This document shows, piece after piece, positions 1-13,025 of a stretch of DNA of 64,000 nt (positions are counted from its first letter, which is position 1; every line of letters begins with the position of its first letter). Location of the stretch: contig CM034595.1 of assembly GCA_020091685.1 (NCBI GenBank), forward strand, positions 17,939,189 through 18,003,188, read 5' to 3'. Source of the DNA: Lutjanus erythropterus. Its lineage: Eukaryota; Chordata; Actinopteri; Lutjaniformes; Lutjanidae. The notes under the pieces were generated by a model. That model was given only the letters and a program-made list of their open reading frames with translations. It had not been told where the DNA came from and did no database searches. The translations under genes were made by a program, and so were the position numbers.

Positions 1-2390
1 ATCCTGTCAAGGCAAGATCCTTGCTTAGTTCAAGCACTTTGAACCTCTTCTGGTCACTGCGTTTCCACATCAGCTAGAAGGTCAGGTGTGGTTTTCCTAG
101 CTCTCATAGTGTTCTCTTGGGTCCGTGCGTTAGAGATTGGCTTATGAAATGTGTTGCCTCAATTCTGGGATAGCAGCTGTTCTACGCCTTTCCCTTGGTG
201 CATGTTGGTACATGTTGAGGATCTAATGAACATTATTAACCTTTTATGCAGACAAGCTACAAGGAAATGTTGCTTCACTCCTCACCTCATCCACTGTAAC
301 CATTGTTGTGGTAGGTACATTAACAACAGAATAGGTTGATTCCCAGTGAGTCCCAAAATGATATGTAGGCAATGACTGGAGAGTGCCAGTGACAGGCATA
401 CCTGACCTTAACTACTTTAGGCCAGTCACATGGCATAAGTCACGTGACAGTAAACATGTGGTTAACATTGCAAAACGATAGCAGTTTGGTTAGCTTTAGG
501 CATGCTAAACTACTCGGTTAGGTTTAAGCACCAAAAGAAAAGAAAAGGTTGCTTGGACATAGGTATGTTTTGTATGACACGTGATGGGATGGATAGTCAC
601 ATTACAAAAGCAATATGTCAGAGGTCAGGTCAGTAACATAAAGTAAAATAGCATAAGGTTATACAAACTAACGTAATATACCTTAACCTAAAACTCTGAG
701 TCAGCTTTGACTTTTGGTTTTACAGGGATCTTTGTCTTCTGGGTGGAAAGTCCATCCACCCCACCACCTCCATATGCAGACTTGTTCGCATATTTTGTTA
801 TGCCACACCTGACTTCCTGTTTTATTCTCGTCATAATTACTGCGGCCACTAGAGGTTGCGGCTTAACAATAAATGTAAATATTGGCTGTAATAGCTAAGA
901 TGCAACCTATTTTTCCATTCTTCTGGTGAGGATGGGCTGTCAGCAGGGCGTCTACAGTGTTGTTAAATCTTCTACCCCTTTTCCATACCAGTGTTAGCTT
1001 GGCTGCCTGGCATGCCTGTTTGTGGGGGAGAAGGGGGATCACATGGGTTGGCTGAGGATGAGATGTCACCGTAACCCACTTAGAGGTGGGTTGGGCGCAC
1101 TTTGGTCCAACTCTGGAGACGGTCCATCTTGGCCGTAACTCCGTGCAGTTTTACACATTGAAAATGGTCATGGAAATACAAATCAGCATGGTATGGTTTG
1201 ACTCTGTGGCCAATAGTGCCAGTGGAAAACAAATGGAAAACTGTAGTACAGTACAGGTTGTCTGGATTGCAACTTTTACCATCCCAGCTTTATCAAGTGT
1301 TCCATTATACAACCTTCATTATATAGCTCCATTAACTGTCTCTGAAAAACACACAAGCATGGCAAACACAATATATGTCTTTGAAAATAATTAATGGAAT
1401 TATTATGGAAGTATTATTTTTAGAGGCTAGTCATGAAATGTTATATTTTCTTATACATTCATCCTTTCATGTCTTTGTCCATTCATCCAAACGATGGTAT
1501 TTGTGGTAGGATTTTCTGTCCATTCTGCCACAGGTATACTTATATCATGTAATGATGAGTAAGGACCAGTCTCTCTTTCTCCCGGGCTGCTCAGAAAAAA
1601 TGTCTTATCCCAAATTTCAGGGAGTGCGCAGGTTTGACAAGTACTTGTTGTGGATGGCATTCTCTCCTGAGGCCATCTGAACTTCTCTCTCAGTCAACTG
1701 ATGAAATATTTAGCATTACAATGGCAGCCTCTTTAAGAGAAGAGGATATCACTGGTTTGATCCATTGTTGTGTTTTTTATGCTGTTATTGTGTGTTTTTG
1801 TGGTCTGTGTAATTTTGAATAATTGCTGTCAAGGTTATTTTGTTTTCGTGATCAGTTCTTGTTGTCACTACTGGTTGGATATCAGATTGGAAAAAAAAAC
1901 AACTACTGTATGCCTTAAGATACTTCCATGGCATAAGCAACAATGTGACAATGTCTCTAAGAAGCAGAAGACACAGGCTCAAGTACAAGATGTGTAAAAA
2001 TCTTGCGCTCAACTGCAAATATGTAAAGGTTGTTGTTGTAACTTGCCAAAAAATCAGTGTTTACAGCATGGATTTCCTTGGCAGAATACAATCCAAAAGT
2101 GACTTTGGGAATTTAACTCAGATTTTATTTCTTTTTTCATCGGGATTGTTGAAAAATAGATGGAATTGGGGACAGTGCAAGGTGTTGTATTCAATATATG
2201 GGCTTTCATGTGATAAATTGAACGTTATTCATATATGAGTGCACACTGTTTTTTGGTTATTCTGGAGAGAAGTTGCTTTTTGCTGCCCAGGGACACTTTT
2301 CCTTTTAACTGAGAAGCGGTTGAGGAGCGGTTTAGTAGAGGAGGGGGGTTGGCGGGTGGGTGGGAGGGGAATCTCTACAGACCTTGATAC
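1..2390. other. Intergenic, no gene seen
   Basis: Unremarkable AT-rich sequence. All open frames are under 105 codons and none resembles a protein I know. No clear repeats or RNA genes. Confidence 0.6.
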
Positions 2391-2394
2391 AATT

Positions 2395-2650
2395 ACTGTG
2401 CCTTCCCCTCTCCTTCCGCACCACTTCTGGCCACGCTCTCGCCGCGCCGCTGGGAATAGAAAGGCCCAGCTATCTGGCAGAAGATTTGGTCAGTCAGGCA
2501 TCAAATGCAGGGCCCTCTTCTCACACTCTGTGCCGGGGGTGGGCACGCCGGGGGACCTGCATTGTGCATTTTCACACACTTCTCTCGGAGGGGCTGCAGG
2601 AATCCTTAGCCTTCGGAAGGAAAAGTGGGTAGAGAGGCAGAGAAACACAG
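2395..2650. promoter_or_regulatory. Candidate conserved non-coding element
   Basis: A GC-richer block (CGCCGCGCCGCTGGG, CCGGGGGTGGGCACGCCGG) in AT-rich flanks. The overlapping 144- and 90-codon frames look like shadow ORFs of GC-rich DNA. A CpG-containing regulatory element is possible. Confidence 0.25.
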
Positions 2651-3420
2651 ATGGAGGGAGAGTGATGGGGTGAAGGAGGGGAAGAGATGGCGCAAGAGTG
2701 AGAAAGACTGAGGGAGGGAGAAGGAGAGAAGGGAGTAAAATAAGTCCAGAGGCTAGACAAAAAGCATCAAGCCTGCAGGCAACCTCAGGGAGACAAACAG
2801 CACATCGGACACTAGAATGTTTCTCTTTTGTCCCGTCTTTCTGTCTGTTTTTCTGTCTATATGTCTGTATCTCCCCACCACCATCAACTCTGTCTGCATC
2901 TGAAAGGTAGAGAAGGTTTTATTCAGGGGTTTGGAGAGCTGACCTGTCGTGGGTGTGTGAGAGTAATGGCCGTGGGCTAAAGGGCTCAGGGTCAGGATGG
3001 AAGCAAGGAAATGTATTTCTATTCATGCTTTCAGGGCACTGGACTTGTTCAAAGACTAATGTCACCAGAAAGGTGTAAACCCCCAAGCAACAAATCTCCA
3101 TCACCAAGCCAGGAGACCCTCTCATTTCCCTCAACTATCTCCACACAAAATGTGATTGTTTCTCAGATCAGCTCAAACTTTTTTGACATGCAGGGCGAAA
3201 GGCCAACACATATTATTTGTCTGTGGGCACTGGGGCAAAGAAAGAACAGAAGAAGCAATGGAGTAGTTTGTGGAGCATATAACAGGAGGAATACCTTATG
3301 TCATACAACCAACATGCAAATGTGAAAATATATCCACTTGGCCACTCGGAAATCATTTGGTTGCTGCAAAGTAACAACAACAAAGCTTACATTTATGGTT
3401 TTATCTCAAAAACCCCAAAA

Positions 3421-3465
3421 ATAATAAATAAAAATAACAATAATAATAATAATAACGATAATAAC

Positions 3466-3548
<83 letters not shown>
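3421..3548. repeat. Compound (AAT)n-(AT)n microsatellite
   Basis: An interrupted AAT array runs straight into ~50 bp of pure AT dinucleotides. Likely very unstable and prone to assembly error. Confidence 0.95.
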
Positions 3549-3551
<3 letters not shown>

Positions 3552-3856
3552 GATTTAAACCATATTCTCTAACCTTGTGCTGATAAAATTATTTATGTTA
3601 TTTATATTATTTATTTAATAATTATTCATAGAAAGTTTCATAGTGTTAGTAATCTGATGCAAAATTAATTAGAACTGTGACATTTTAGTAAGCTATTAAA
3701 ACACAACTAATCACATTATATTTATTAATCTTGTGAGGAAGTTTCTGCTCTTTTGTCTTCCCCTTTTTTAAAATATGTTAAAAGAAAGTTAACTTTACCT
3801 TAATAACAACTGATTTTAGTTTCTTTGTCTTCTCTGTGTTTGCCTTCTGCCCGGGG

Positions 3857-3926
3857 NNNNNNNNNNNNNNNNNNNNNNNNNNNNNNNNNNNNNNNNNNNN
3901 NNNNNNNNNNNNNNNNNNNNNNNNNN
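3857..3926. other. Assembly gap (70 N)
   Basis: Unknown bases followed by a 12-base T run. The real gap length is uncertain; the poly-T edge suggests a homopolymer or transposon tail was not assembled. Confidence 0.99.
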
Positions 3927-4049
3927 TTTTTTTTTTTTCACCATTTTAACAACACTTCAACATTTTATATACTAAAGGGTTACAGAGGGGTACCTAAACC
4001 TACCACTGATCAAGCTGCTGTATTTGATGAGTTTGGAGTGAGAACATTT

Positions 4050-4275
4050 TTGTCTAAAAACTTTATCTGAATGGTCAAGTTGTAACTGATGTTTATAATA
4101 CTTATTTAATGGTTAATAATTACTGTGTAGTGCATCTATAAACATTATTTGGATGGCCATTATAAAGTTGCAATTGATGTTTATAAAACTTTACAACTGC
4201 AAAATAAATGAGTTATAAAGCACATATAAACATTATTTGAATGTCTAGTAACAGTGAAAGTAATAGTTATAATAA
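4050..4275. repeat. Degenerate tandem repeat, ~85 bp period
   Basis: Three imperfect units share TATAAACATTATTTG-A-TG and AACTGATGTTTATAA-like words (near 4060, 4138 and 4222). Probably the inside of an old DNA transposon. Confidence 0.5.
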
Positions 4276-4279
4276 AGTG

Positions 4280-5312
4280 TGAAGTATTCATTTAAATTTA
4301 AGCATTAAGTATTATTGGACTCAAAGACAAAAAAATATGTGTATTAAAAAATATTGTTCTAACCTCAAAAAATGCTTTTTTTAATGTGAAAAAAAAGTTC
4401 AATTTAAAAATGCTTTTTCTCTTTCCAGAAGTCTTTTGACTGACAGGAGGAAGCTCAGTGGTGCACAACTCTTTAAGTAGCTGTTTATCTATAGACTAAA
4501 ACAATGCAGTATCACATTTCAATTGTCATGCTTCCCTCTGTGGCTTTGGCAGGCCTGTGTAAAGAACAATGTCCTCTTTTATCATTTTGGTATAAACACA
4601 TGTTGAGGGCATTGTATACCTTAATGAAAGAAGTTAATGATAAGGGGATGATGTGACACCTTGTCTAACCTGCTGTGTATGTGTATGTGTGTTAAGTCTA
4701 AGTGGGGGGTAGTCAGTAGTGGCAAGATAGGTCTGGTAATGCAAGACATGGAGGTGGTCTGTGTAGGCAGAAGGAATGATGAATCCTAAATGAATTCATG
4801 TAACACAAACATACTGTACCTACAGTTTTCCATTATCAAATAATGTAGCGTCACTGTAATTGTTTTGTCATTTGTTGAAAACATCAAACTTTTTGAAAAG
4901 GGTTTATATGACACACTTTCTTAGAACTTTACCAATCACTACAAGACCAAAATAAAATTAAAACTCAAGAAAATATAAAAATTTTTGATTTTGCTTCCAT
5001 GTTTCATGAGTTAAAGTAAAATACCAAAGGCGTCTTATGAATAAAAAATTTACTTCTCTCCAACTGTATTATCAAACTTTTCAAAATCTGTGTTAGTGAG
5101 CACTTTGTCTTTGCTAAGATTACCATCGTGGCATATAAATATGCTGATTAAACAGCATGATTATTGTACAGGAGTGTCTTGGACTGATCACAATAAAAGG
5201 CCCCTCCAAAATGCGCAGTTTCTATACTAAACCTAACCAACCCATACAACAAAGGCAACTAGTACTAGCCAATCAGAGGCAGAATAGGGCTGGTCATGAC
5301 TTTGCCCAGGTA
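4280..5312. other. AT-rich intergenic stretch
   Basis: Very AT-rich, no open frame with recognisable similarity and no clear repeat boundary. I see nothing functional. Confidence 0.5.
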
Positions 5313-5681
5313 CAGGGCCGACCCGAGGCACCTGTGGCTGCCAGAGGGGCCCCAGGAAAACTTGTTTTTTTTCTTTAAGCTATACTGTTAGTGTTTATTA
5401 TCAAAAAAACACAATATTATATTAACAGGCTGGCTAGCAATTATTGCTGGTTCAATAAATTGCAGCTGCCTCTTTCAGAGCTGGTTTCATGTTCATGCAC
5501 AATGTCAGACTTTTCCTTTAAATTCTAAAATGAAAATTAACACCAGACAAATCTTGTAAGTTTGCTACCTTTGTGTGCAAATGATCAAGCATTAAGAATA
5601 GTCAATAGCAGCACTGAGGCAGGGGGTGGCCCAGAAATCAAATTCTGCCTTGGGCCCCATAAAGGCTTGGGCCGGCCTTCC
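5313..5681. mobile_element. hAT-like non-autonomous element remnant
   Basis: The left edge CAGGGCCGACCCGAGGC and right edge GCTTGGGCCGGCCTT are imperfect inverted repeats of the GGGCCGGCCC-ended type common in fish genomes. The internal TTGGGCCCCATAAAGGC also fits that type. No transposase. No clear target-site duplication. Confidence 0.5.
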
Positions 5682-6004
5682 CCGTGTGAAGTGCTTACTA
5701 ACACAAATGTTAACAAATTTGTGAAGAAAATTTGAGAGAAATAAACCTTTTGTATGTAATATCAGACTCCTGTAGCCTTCACATAAATTCAACTAAGCTC
5801 CCCACTCCTCTTCATAATTTAATTCATTCTAGCCTGCTATGTTATCCACAGTGATTATAGGGTTTCCACTACAATTTGGCACCTCACATCCCAACTGAAG
5901 GTAATATTGCTCTTCTTCATTGCCTCAAAAAGTTGTCCTTGTATCACAGCATTAAGAAAAAAAAGACAGCCTCAGTATCATTCACAGTGGATAAATCTCC
6001 ACTC

Positions 6005-6360
6005 CTAACATGCACATCTTTAAAGGGATTATAAAGTCAAACGAAAGACCCCTCTTCTTGAGGCGGGTAGTGTATGAATATTATTATTGTTGTGCATCTC
6101 TGTGAAAAAGGGAGAGAGACTTCCCAGCCATCTTTATTGCAGTGTTAAGGCCCAGGTAATGCCTCAGAATAATGCATGATAAGGCAAACATAGGCACTCC
6201 TTTCAAAATATTCAAATGTGATCGGCGGAGTGGAAAATAAAGGAACGTGGATGGGTGGAATGACTTCCCTCTTCTCCATCCTCCTTCATAATATTCATAT
6301 CACCACTCATTTTCTCTTTTACTTTGTTTTTCAAAGTGACCCTGACACAGGAGGGGCACA
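6005..6360. promoter_or_regulatory. Candidate conserved non-coding element
   Basis: Non-repetitive block with AGGCCCAGGTAATGCCTCAG, AATAATGCATGATAAGGC and a GATCGGCGGAG patch. Composition differs from the AT-rich flanks. Inferred from texture only. Confidence 0.3.
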
Positions 6361-6364
6361 TGAT

Positions 6365-8320
6365 CTGATGGTTTAAGGGAACTAATGTTTCTAATGGATG
6401 AGATATGAGAGTTGGCCTACCGTTAAAATTTTATTATCCATGACCATTTTTTTTTCCTTGTGACCATTCACAACTACAACATCACTAAGCTCTGAAGCTA
6501 TATGCATCGATATGAAGCAAGTCCAGTTGGTAGTTTTTTCTCAAGATGTGATCAAAGACGTGTGTATGTTGCTAGCTAGAAACAAACACACTGACTGTGT
6601 GTGATTGCTGCACACCTCATAACTTTCTCATAACTTAAAAGTTTTTTTGCTTTGATTTTGAATTAATTAAATTAAACATAGCCACAATAATTTCACCTGG
6701 CAAGCTGACAAGAAGGTAATGAATACATTATCAATCTTAGCTGAAATCTTTTTTCATTGAAACAAGCTTGATTTCTTGCTATTTACTTGTTAGCGAACCT
6801 TCATTAACATGTCAACACACTGAGGTAGTGTGAGCAAGTCAATTTAACTCTGTGGAAAGTGTGCAGAGGAGGCCTGGAATTTCGTCATTTTAGGGGCAAT
6901 GCTACTTGGCCTTTGATGTTGTCAGTTTTTTGAGGGCACAAAGACTAAATGCCTGGACAGCAAGGCCTTCAAATCCTTGGATATAATGAATTTAACTTAA
7001 TGGTTAAGGATTTTCCTATTATTTAACTATTTTGTTCTAGATACTATTCATTTTTTTGGGAAAGTTTCCCAGGATCTTCTCTTTTTATCACACTGGCTGA
7101 AATGGAACACTACAGAGAGAGTAAGCACATGGACTGCAGAGCAACAAAAGTGCAGATGTTTCTTAGAAGAAATGAATGTGCACAGCAAAGTTGTCACTGT
7201 TATTAAAGACTCCAGTCTGCAGTGTGAACTACAGAATTGTAAAGTAAGTTTATATCATGTTGACATGATATCTATATTTGCACACTTCCATTATCTTGCT
7301 CATCCATATGAACACTGTCTTTCTGTTGCGAGTCTTGCTCACACTTAAATAACCCAGTTTCCAGTGGCTCACAGGAATGACCAACACTGAAAGTCACACT
7401 GATTGTGTGGTCCCCAGTAACACTTGTGTCTGTAAACACCTGTATACACCTAACCCAAACATGAACCTTTTTTTTAACCAAAGCACAAATGCATTTTGAT
7501 TGGTAGCACTTGTAAGCAGTACATGTAATTTTAAAAGTTTTGTCTCAATGCTCAAAGGCACCAGCGGTGGACTGGAACTCACCATGTAGCAGAAATATGG
7601 ATCAGGTTTTAAGTCCATTGCATTTCTTCAAATTGTAAAATCTCATGCATACATTCTTACAAAGTCAAATCACATTTAATATTTCCATTCCCAAATACAT
7701 CTCTCAGTTTGAATGTATGGGAATTGCCTATATGTTATGTGTTTTCATTACAGACTGAATTAACAATTGTTTCTTAAGACTAAAATAACCTGTTTTTGGT
7801 GCAGAGAATAGCTTAGCTAAAGCGAATAAAGTGCTGAATTATGAGGTACAAAGTTTTTTTTTTTCATGTGGCCCAAATCTCAGGCATTTTGGAGCACAAT
7901 GAGAAACAACAGAATAAAAAAGAAAGCCAGAATTAGACTGGTGGGAGAGAGCAGTCCACTCACTGAGTAAGATCTTAATGCAGCGATTAAAGCCAGGGAA
8001 TACTGCAGACGAGTCTGGTTGAAAAACCATGTCATGCCCATAGCTGCCACAGTTACTCTTGCATTACCTGCCTGCTTTTTATGCAGTCCTGCAAAAATGA
8101 GAGGCACAAAAAGCAACTGCATGTTAAATAGGTATTAAAATTGTATAGTTTTAATACCTCCAGGTAGAGGAAAATATTCAAATGCATCCATTCCCTCTTG
8201 TTCTGCTTTTGAGTGATTGAAAGAACTTGTGATTGGGTTTCCACATTGTGCTCCCATCTGCACATGCCCGCCCTTATCTGCCTTGATATTAACATGGCTC
8301 TTTCATTAGAAACCCAGCCC
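6365..8320. other. Intergenic, no gene seen
   Basis: AT-rich DNA with short frames only (largest 89 codons, - strand). Nothing recognisable. Confidence 0.5.
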
Positions 8321-8324
8321 ATTT

Positions 8325-8610
8325 TCTGGTTTATGGGTAAAATAAGATGCAGAATGAGACAATAAAGTGCATTTGTGTTTCAGTGGATGCATTATGAATA
8401 AATAATTGTAAGTGCCTGCCTAGGCTGCATCGTCTTCAGGAAGATAATCACGGCCTATAACACATTCTCTGCCCCTTAACGCAGCTACACTCAATGTACT
8501 AGTTCTATTATGTAGGTGAATATTGAAAGAGGATCATGACTTTATAATATCCAATGTGCATCAGGAGCAGAAACAAATGATGGTGGGAGAGGATGGAGGC
8601 AGGTCATTTC
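8325..8610. promoter_or_regulatory. Candidate conserved non-coding element
   Basis: Non-repetitive, with homeodomain-like words such as GCATTATGAATAAATAATTG and AAGATAATCACGGCC. Compositionally unlike its neighbours. No conservation test available. Confidence 0.3.
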
Positions 8611-8974
8611 TGGTCATTTTCTCTGTCATTATTTCAAGACAAAGAGAATAAGAGAAAAGTAAGGAGAGGAAAGAGAAAAGACAAATTTATTTTTAAAAAA
8701 CAGGTAAAAAAGCAGAGACAGCAAGGCACTCAAGTTACAACCGTGTGTTAAAAGGTGTACTGACATTACTTTCAGAGTTTGGTTTCAAGGCTTTAACTCA
8801 CTCAAGTACTTGTCCATGACACTTGGGCACATCATAGTGAGGTCCTGTCAGACACACAAATACATTACCCTTCTGCTATTGATTCACCTGCGAGGCAGCA
8901 TGGATTGAACATTATGTTATGTAGTGTATCTGAGGCCCAGTACCAGACAATAACATTTTGATTATTGGTACCCT

Positions 8975-10355
8975 TCAATGTGCAAGGTATCCAAACCACT
9001 TCTTATGCACATTGCGGGTCAAAAATGACCCATATTCATATTTCATGTATGGACTGTTTCTTTGCTATATCTTTTCATCATTTAATATTCCAGGTATTCA
9101 TTATATTATCTTGTTTTTGATTACCACAAATCATTGTTTTTTTTCTGTCTTACTTTGTGAACAAGTATAATTTAATCGAGTTAACATACATGAGTCAAAA
9201 ATGATCAGATGGTAGCTCAGTTGGTAGAGCAGGCGCCCCACATATAGAGGCTGTGAGTCTGATGATCAAGTGTGATTTTTTTTTTGACAAGCAAAATACT
9301 ATAATAAGAATTTTATCAAAATAATTATTTTAGCAGTGATTTGGATCGAACACTAGTACATTTAATATTTGAAAAATGCTTATTTGTCTTTTTGTTACAC
9401 ATAACATACACATATAACTGATAATCCGTAATATGCTATATCTTTGGTATAACTGTAGTGAACTGTGCATGGCCATTCTTAGTTGGTGGAGTGCTTTGTC
9501 TGGTTAATTCCAATAGCGAATGTGACTCTGGCTGTCTAACTAGTTATGCAGCCTTATGCAGTCCACATCCAACCTCTTAAAGGAACAAGTGACGTGACGT
9601 GTGATAGCCCTTTGGCTGGAGGTCTCATGTTTTAAACCCTAGTCTGGGGCTTGTCCCAACCGGAGGCCTCCACCTGTGTTAAATCCCTGCTCGGCCTGCT
9701 CAGAGGGCTGACAGACTTGACGTGTCAGGTGTGCTCAGGGTTTTAGTCCAATGACACCAGGCCTGGTCCACCCATTCAGAAACCTTGAGTTAAGCACAGT
9801 TTGCTGTCTTTAGCTTGCCCTTTTCGTGTCTTCACATACCCTAAGTTTGGGCACCAAAGCTGCTTGGTCAGGTTGAAGAAAACATGGCTTGTCTCTGCTA
9901 ACCAAATGTTAATAGCCCCATTGGCTATTGAACCCTAGGTGCAACTGGCATTGTTGACTGACACCTGGGTGCTACTACCACCTGCCATAAAAATAAGGAT
10001 TTGTGATCATCAAAAGGAAGCTGTTTAATGAATTTCAATGATACAATACATTGATGTCTAAGATATGGCTAAGAAACACTCAGTCATGCATGAAATAATG
10101 TAGGAAATTAATATGTATAATTTTTGACCATGTTGTGCAATAGAGGGTAGTAATACAAAAATGATTTTCATTCAAAAAGTACAAAAATAAAAATGAAAAT
10201 AATGATTTTTAATGGCCAAAAACAATTTAATGGAGGAATACCTGGAATACTGAATGAAAATAAATTAATTTATTACAAAGATACAAAAAATAAAAACACA
10301 CTTGGGCCACTTTTGACCCATGACGTGCATCAAAGTGTTGATGGCACACTGGTTT
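8975..10355. mobile_element. Non-autonomous DNA transposon with long degenerate TIRs
   Basis: The left arm (about 8990-9125) holds GGGTCAAAAATGACCCAT and AATATTCCAGGTATTCA. The right arm (about 10230-10345) holds their reverse complements (TTTTGACCCATGACGTGCAT; GAATACCTGGAATACT). The arms are inverted over ~120 bp with mismatches. GGGTCAAAAATGACCC is also a palindrome by itself. No transposase frame. Such TGACCC ends resemble piggyBac-like fish elements, but class is uncertain and the borders are approximate. Confidence 0.6.
9205..9265 (+). mobile_element. SINE head fragment (tRNA-like A box)
   Basis: TGGTAGCTCAGTTGGTAGAGC is a tRNA-type A box, followed by GGCGCCCCACATATAGAGGCTG, as in the full SINE at 11315. 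The B box is degenerate and the tail is missing. It is nested within the element at 8975-10355. Confidence 0.6.
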
Positions 10356-10659
10356 CAATGAAAACTGACATAGTATTGCGGTGATGTGACACAGGTAGCA
10401 GTTACTCTTTTAAGCCATGTTATAACCATTATAACAGCGGTGAATGGCACCCCAGGCTGGTAAAACAGCCTGTAGGTTATTATAAAACAAAATGTTCCTT
10501 GCAAATTTCAGATGGTGAAAATGTATTCAATAACTGGTGGCTGCACACGGATACAGCTGGATTGGCTGCACTGGTGGTGGTCGCAGGTGTCGGGGGAGTC
10601 GAGGGAGTCAGTGGTCTGGTCCTGGGGTCTGTCATGACAGAGAGAGCAGCCACCTGGCC

Positions 10660-10661
<2 letters not shown>

Positions 10662-10701
<40 letters not shown>

Positions 10702-10832
10702 TCTGCACATCACATTGCGATCAGTGTCATTCGAGTGTCTGACATGATGGGTCTGCCGTTGGTGACACATGCAGACACACACACAGATACGCACACGCAC
10801 ACATACAAAAACACACACACACACACACACAC
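10662..10832. repeat. (TG)n and (CA)n microsatellite pair
   Basis: A (TG)n array at 10662-10700 and a (CA)n array at 10810-10832 lie in inverted relation, ~110 bp apart. The overlapping frames of up to 156 codons come from these repeats. Confidence 0.95.
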
Positions 10833-11314
10833 AGAGGATGGGACACATTCAGGCAGAAAGGTGATTGACAAGTCTCATTGTTTGGCCTGGCCAGCCTGTT
10901 TGCATTTCCTTTCCTACAGAAGAAAAGGGAAAAGAAAGCTACATTGTAATCAGATACAATATTACAGTCTCCCTGGTACATACACGTTATCTAAGGTGAG
11001 CTTATGAACATACAAGTTTTCATCTTTTCCTCAAACGCACTTATGATAGACTGTTTCCTGAGAGTGTCAAACACAACATACTTGGATTATAATAGGCCCT
11101 TGTACATCTCCACTCTTTAATTTATATTTGGGTTAAGAGTTAAAACAAACAAACAGAAAAAAAAAACTCGGTCAGTAGATACATCCTCAAGATAAAGTAA
11201 CTTTTGTTGGCTGCTTCTATACCTGCAACCTGTTACAGCATTATTCTGCAGATAAGAACTCATAGGGTGATACGCTTTACAGAGTATCAAAGTTATTATA
11301 GTTAAGTCATTGTC

Positions 11315-11529
11315 GGGGCGCCCCTATAGTTCAGTTGGTAGAGCATGCGCACCATGTATTGAGGCTGTCGGTCCTCTGCTGGTTCGATTACCGCCTGCAG
11401 CCCATTTGCTGTGCGTCATCCCTTCTCTCTCTTCCCCCTTTTCTGTCATATATTCAGCTGTCCTATCACAATAAAGGCACAAGCCCAAAAAATAATCTAA
11501 AAACAAAAAAAAAAAGAAAAAGAAAAACA
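11315..11529 (+). mobile_element. tRNA-derived SINE with target-site duplication
   Basis: A box TAGTTCAGTTGGTAGAGC and B box GGTTCGATTACC are followed by a tRNA-unrelated CT-rich body, an ACAATAAAGGCACAAGCCC segment and an A-rich tail. It is flanked by TTAAGTCATTGTC (11302-11314) and TTAAGTCATGTGTC (11530-11543), a near-perfect target-site duplication. The structure matches a SINE type very common in percomorph fish. It is not a functional tRNA gene: no intact cloverleaf. Confidence 0.88.
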
Positions 11530-11539
11530 TTAAGTCATG

Positions 11540-12130
11540 TGTCCACTAATCATTTACTAATGGTGTTCATGTTAACTAAGGAATTAATTTGTCCATTATT
11601 TTAAGTTTAAAAGTTCATTAAGATGCCTTTAACATTAGTTAATACAGTAATAAGCATGAAATAACATTTAATTAATACAATAATTAGCATTAAGTAACTG
11701 TTAACAAATATGTCTTGTTTTGCTGTATTTATTTTAATGTTAACAGTTTACATGTTAATTAAGGCACTAATATTAAGTAGTATATCATTGATAAATATAT
11801 TAATTAATATGAATGTGAGTTCACAGCTAAGCCATGTCATTAAGAGAAAACTTTTACAAATGTGTATTTACAGTTAATGACTGTCCACTTACTTACATAT
11901 GACTTAACTTTGGTAAAAGTGGAAATTAATGGACATATTCCATTGTCTTCATGTCAAGGTTTACTTGTTCATTATCTTCATGTAGCCATTCCGTAACTTT
12001 TAGTGCATGTTCTACTGTAAAGACATTACTTAAACAACCTTACTTATTACTTATCGAGAGTTCACCATTTATTAATGCACTTTGTGACCCTTATTGTAAA
12101 ATTGAAAACATGTATTCCTTTAGTAACACT
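11540..12130. repeat. AT-rich degenerate GTTAATTA-type repeat region
   Basis: Recurrent ATGTTAACTAA, TTAATTAAT and ACATTAGTTAATAC words suggest a decayed transposon or satellite-like stretch. No borders found. Confidence 0.35.
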
Positions 12131-12819
12131 TCATAAATGCATGGGATGAAAGTAAGTAAACAGTGGACTAAATTTGATACAGTCCTTCTGCCAGATATGT
12201 CAGATTACAAGTCAAGCTGGGTTTTCAGTAAAATATGCTTCCAATCAAATGCACATTATAAATAACCAGCACCATTGTTGTATAAGTTGTAATTTGCTAC
12301 ATGTTAATGGTTTAAAAAGGAGATACTCCACCACACTCAGCATTGAAATCACAGAGATGACCACAGAGGAGCAGGTGCAAATGCCAATGTTACAAGACAT
12401 TTGATTGTTTTCACCCATATCCTGGACTGTGTAATGGGCAGACATACATCCAAGAACACAACCAGTGAACAAGGGGCCAACACCAAGATTTACAAGACAC
12501 ATTGGGTTCACATTTTTGGGTCTTGGGAGTCTACATACAGTATTTCAGTGTTTCAGTCCCTGGTCAGTTGCTAAGGGAACACCTGCAGATAGCTAGTTAA
12601 CTAAGTGCAGCGAAGATGCTCCCGTTGTGGTGATCAATTATGGATGAGCCGAGAGAACTTTGACATGTTAAACCACTTAGAGAGGCTGAAGAGGAAGAAC
12701 GGCAAGAGAGACAGGAGTGAGAGGAAGACTAAGAAAGAGAGGGTTGGGTAGACTCATCTCAGACGTATTATCATGGTATTGTTTAAAACTGGAGGGTCCA
12801 CTTTCGTTGGATTTCACTG

Positions 12820-13025
12820 CCATTACTGCGCACCCTGCTTGGGATAATACATGAGGGATAATGGACATGCTATCATTGAAGGTGCTAATGCTGCGCGATC
12901 TGCATAATACATTAGGAAGTCCGCCCTCATAATGTGTTGTAATGCAATTTGCATGAAATCTACTGCATGTTGTCTGAGTGACTTAAAAGTTGCCTTGGAA
13001 ATTTGTGCGATATTTTCTACAAAAA
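12820..13025. promoter_or_regulatory. Candidate conserved non-coding element
   Basis: Dense in TAAT/ATTA-like and octamer words: GGGATAATACATGAGGGATAAT, TGCTAATGCTGCGCGATC, and AATTTGCATGAAAT with the octamer at 12947-12954. Non-repetitive. One of the strongest enhancer-like textures in the window. Confidence 0.4.

Noticed and set aside
3825..4070. 81-codon open frame
   Set aside because: Runs through the run of N, so it is not evidence of coding.
9208..9262. tRNA gene
   Set aside because: Only the A-box half is recognisable; matches the SINE head.
10537..11007. 156-codon open frame
   Set aside because: Made mostly of translated TG and CA microsatellites.
11330..11395. tRNA gene
   Set aside because: A and B boxes are present but the cloverleaf is not intact, and the unit continues into a SINE body with A-rich tail and target-site duplication.
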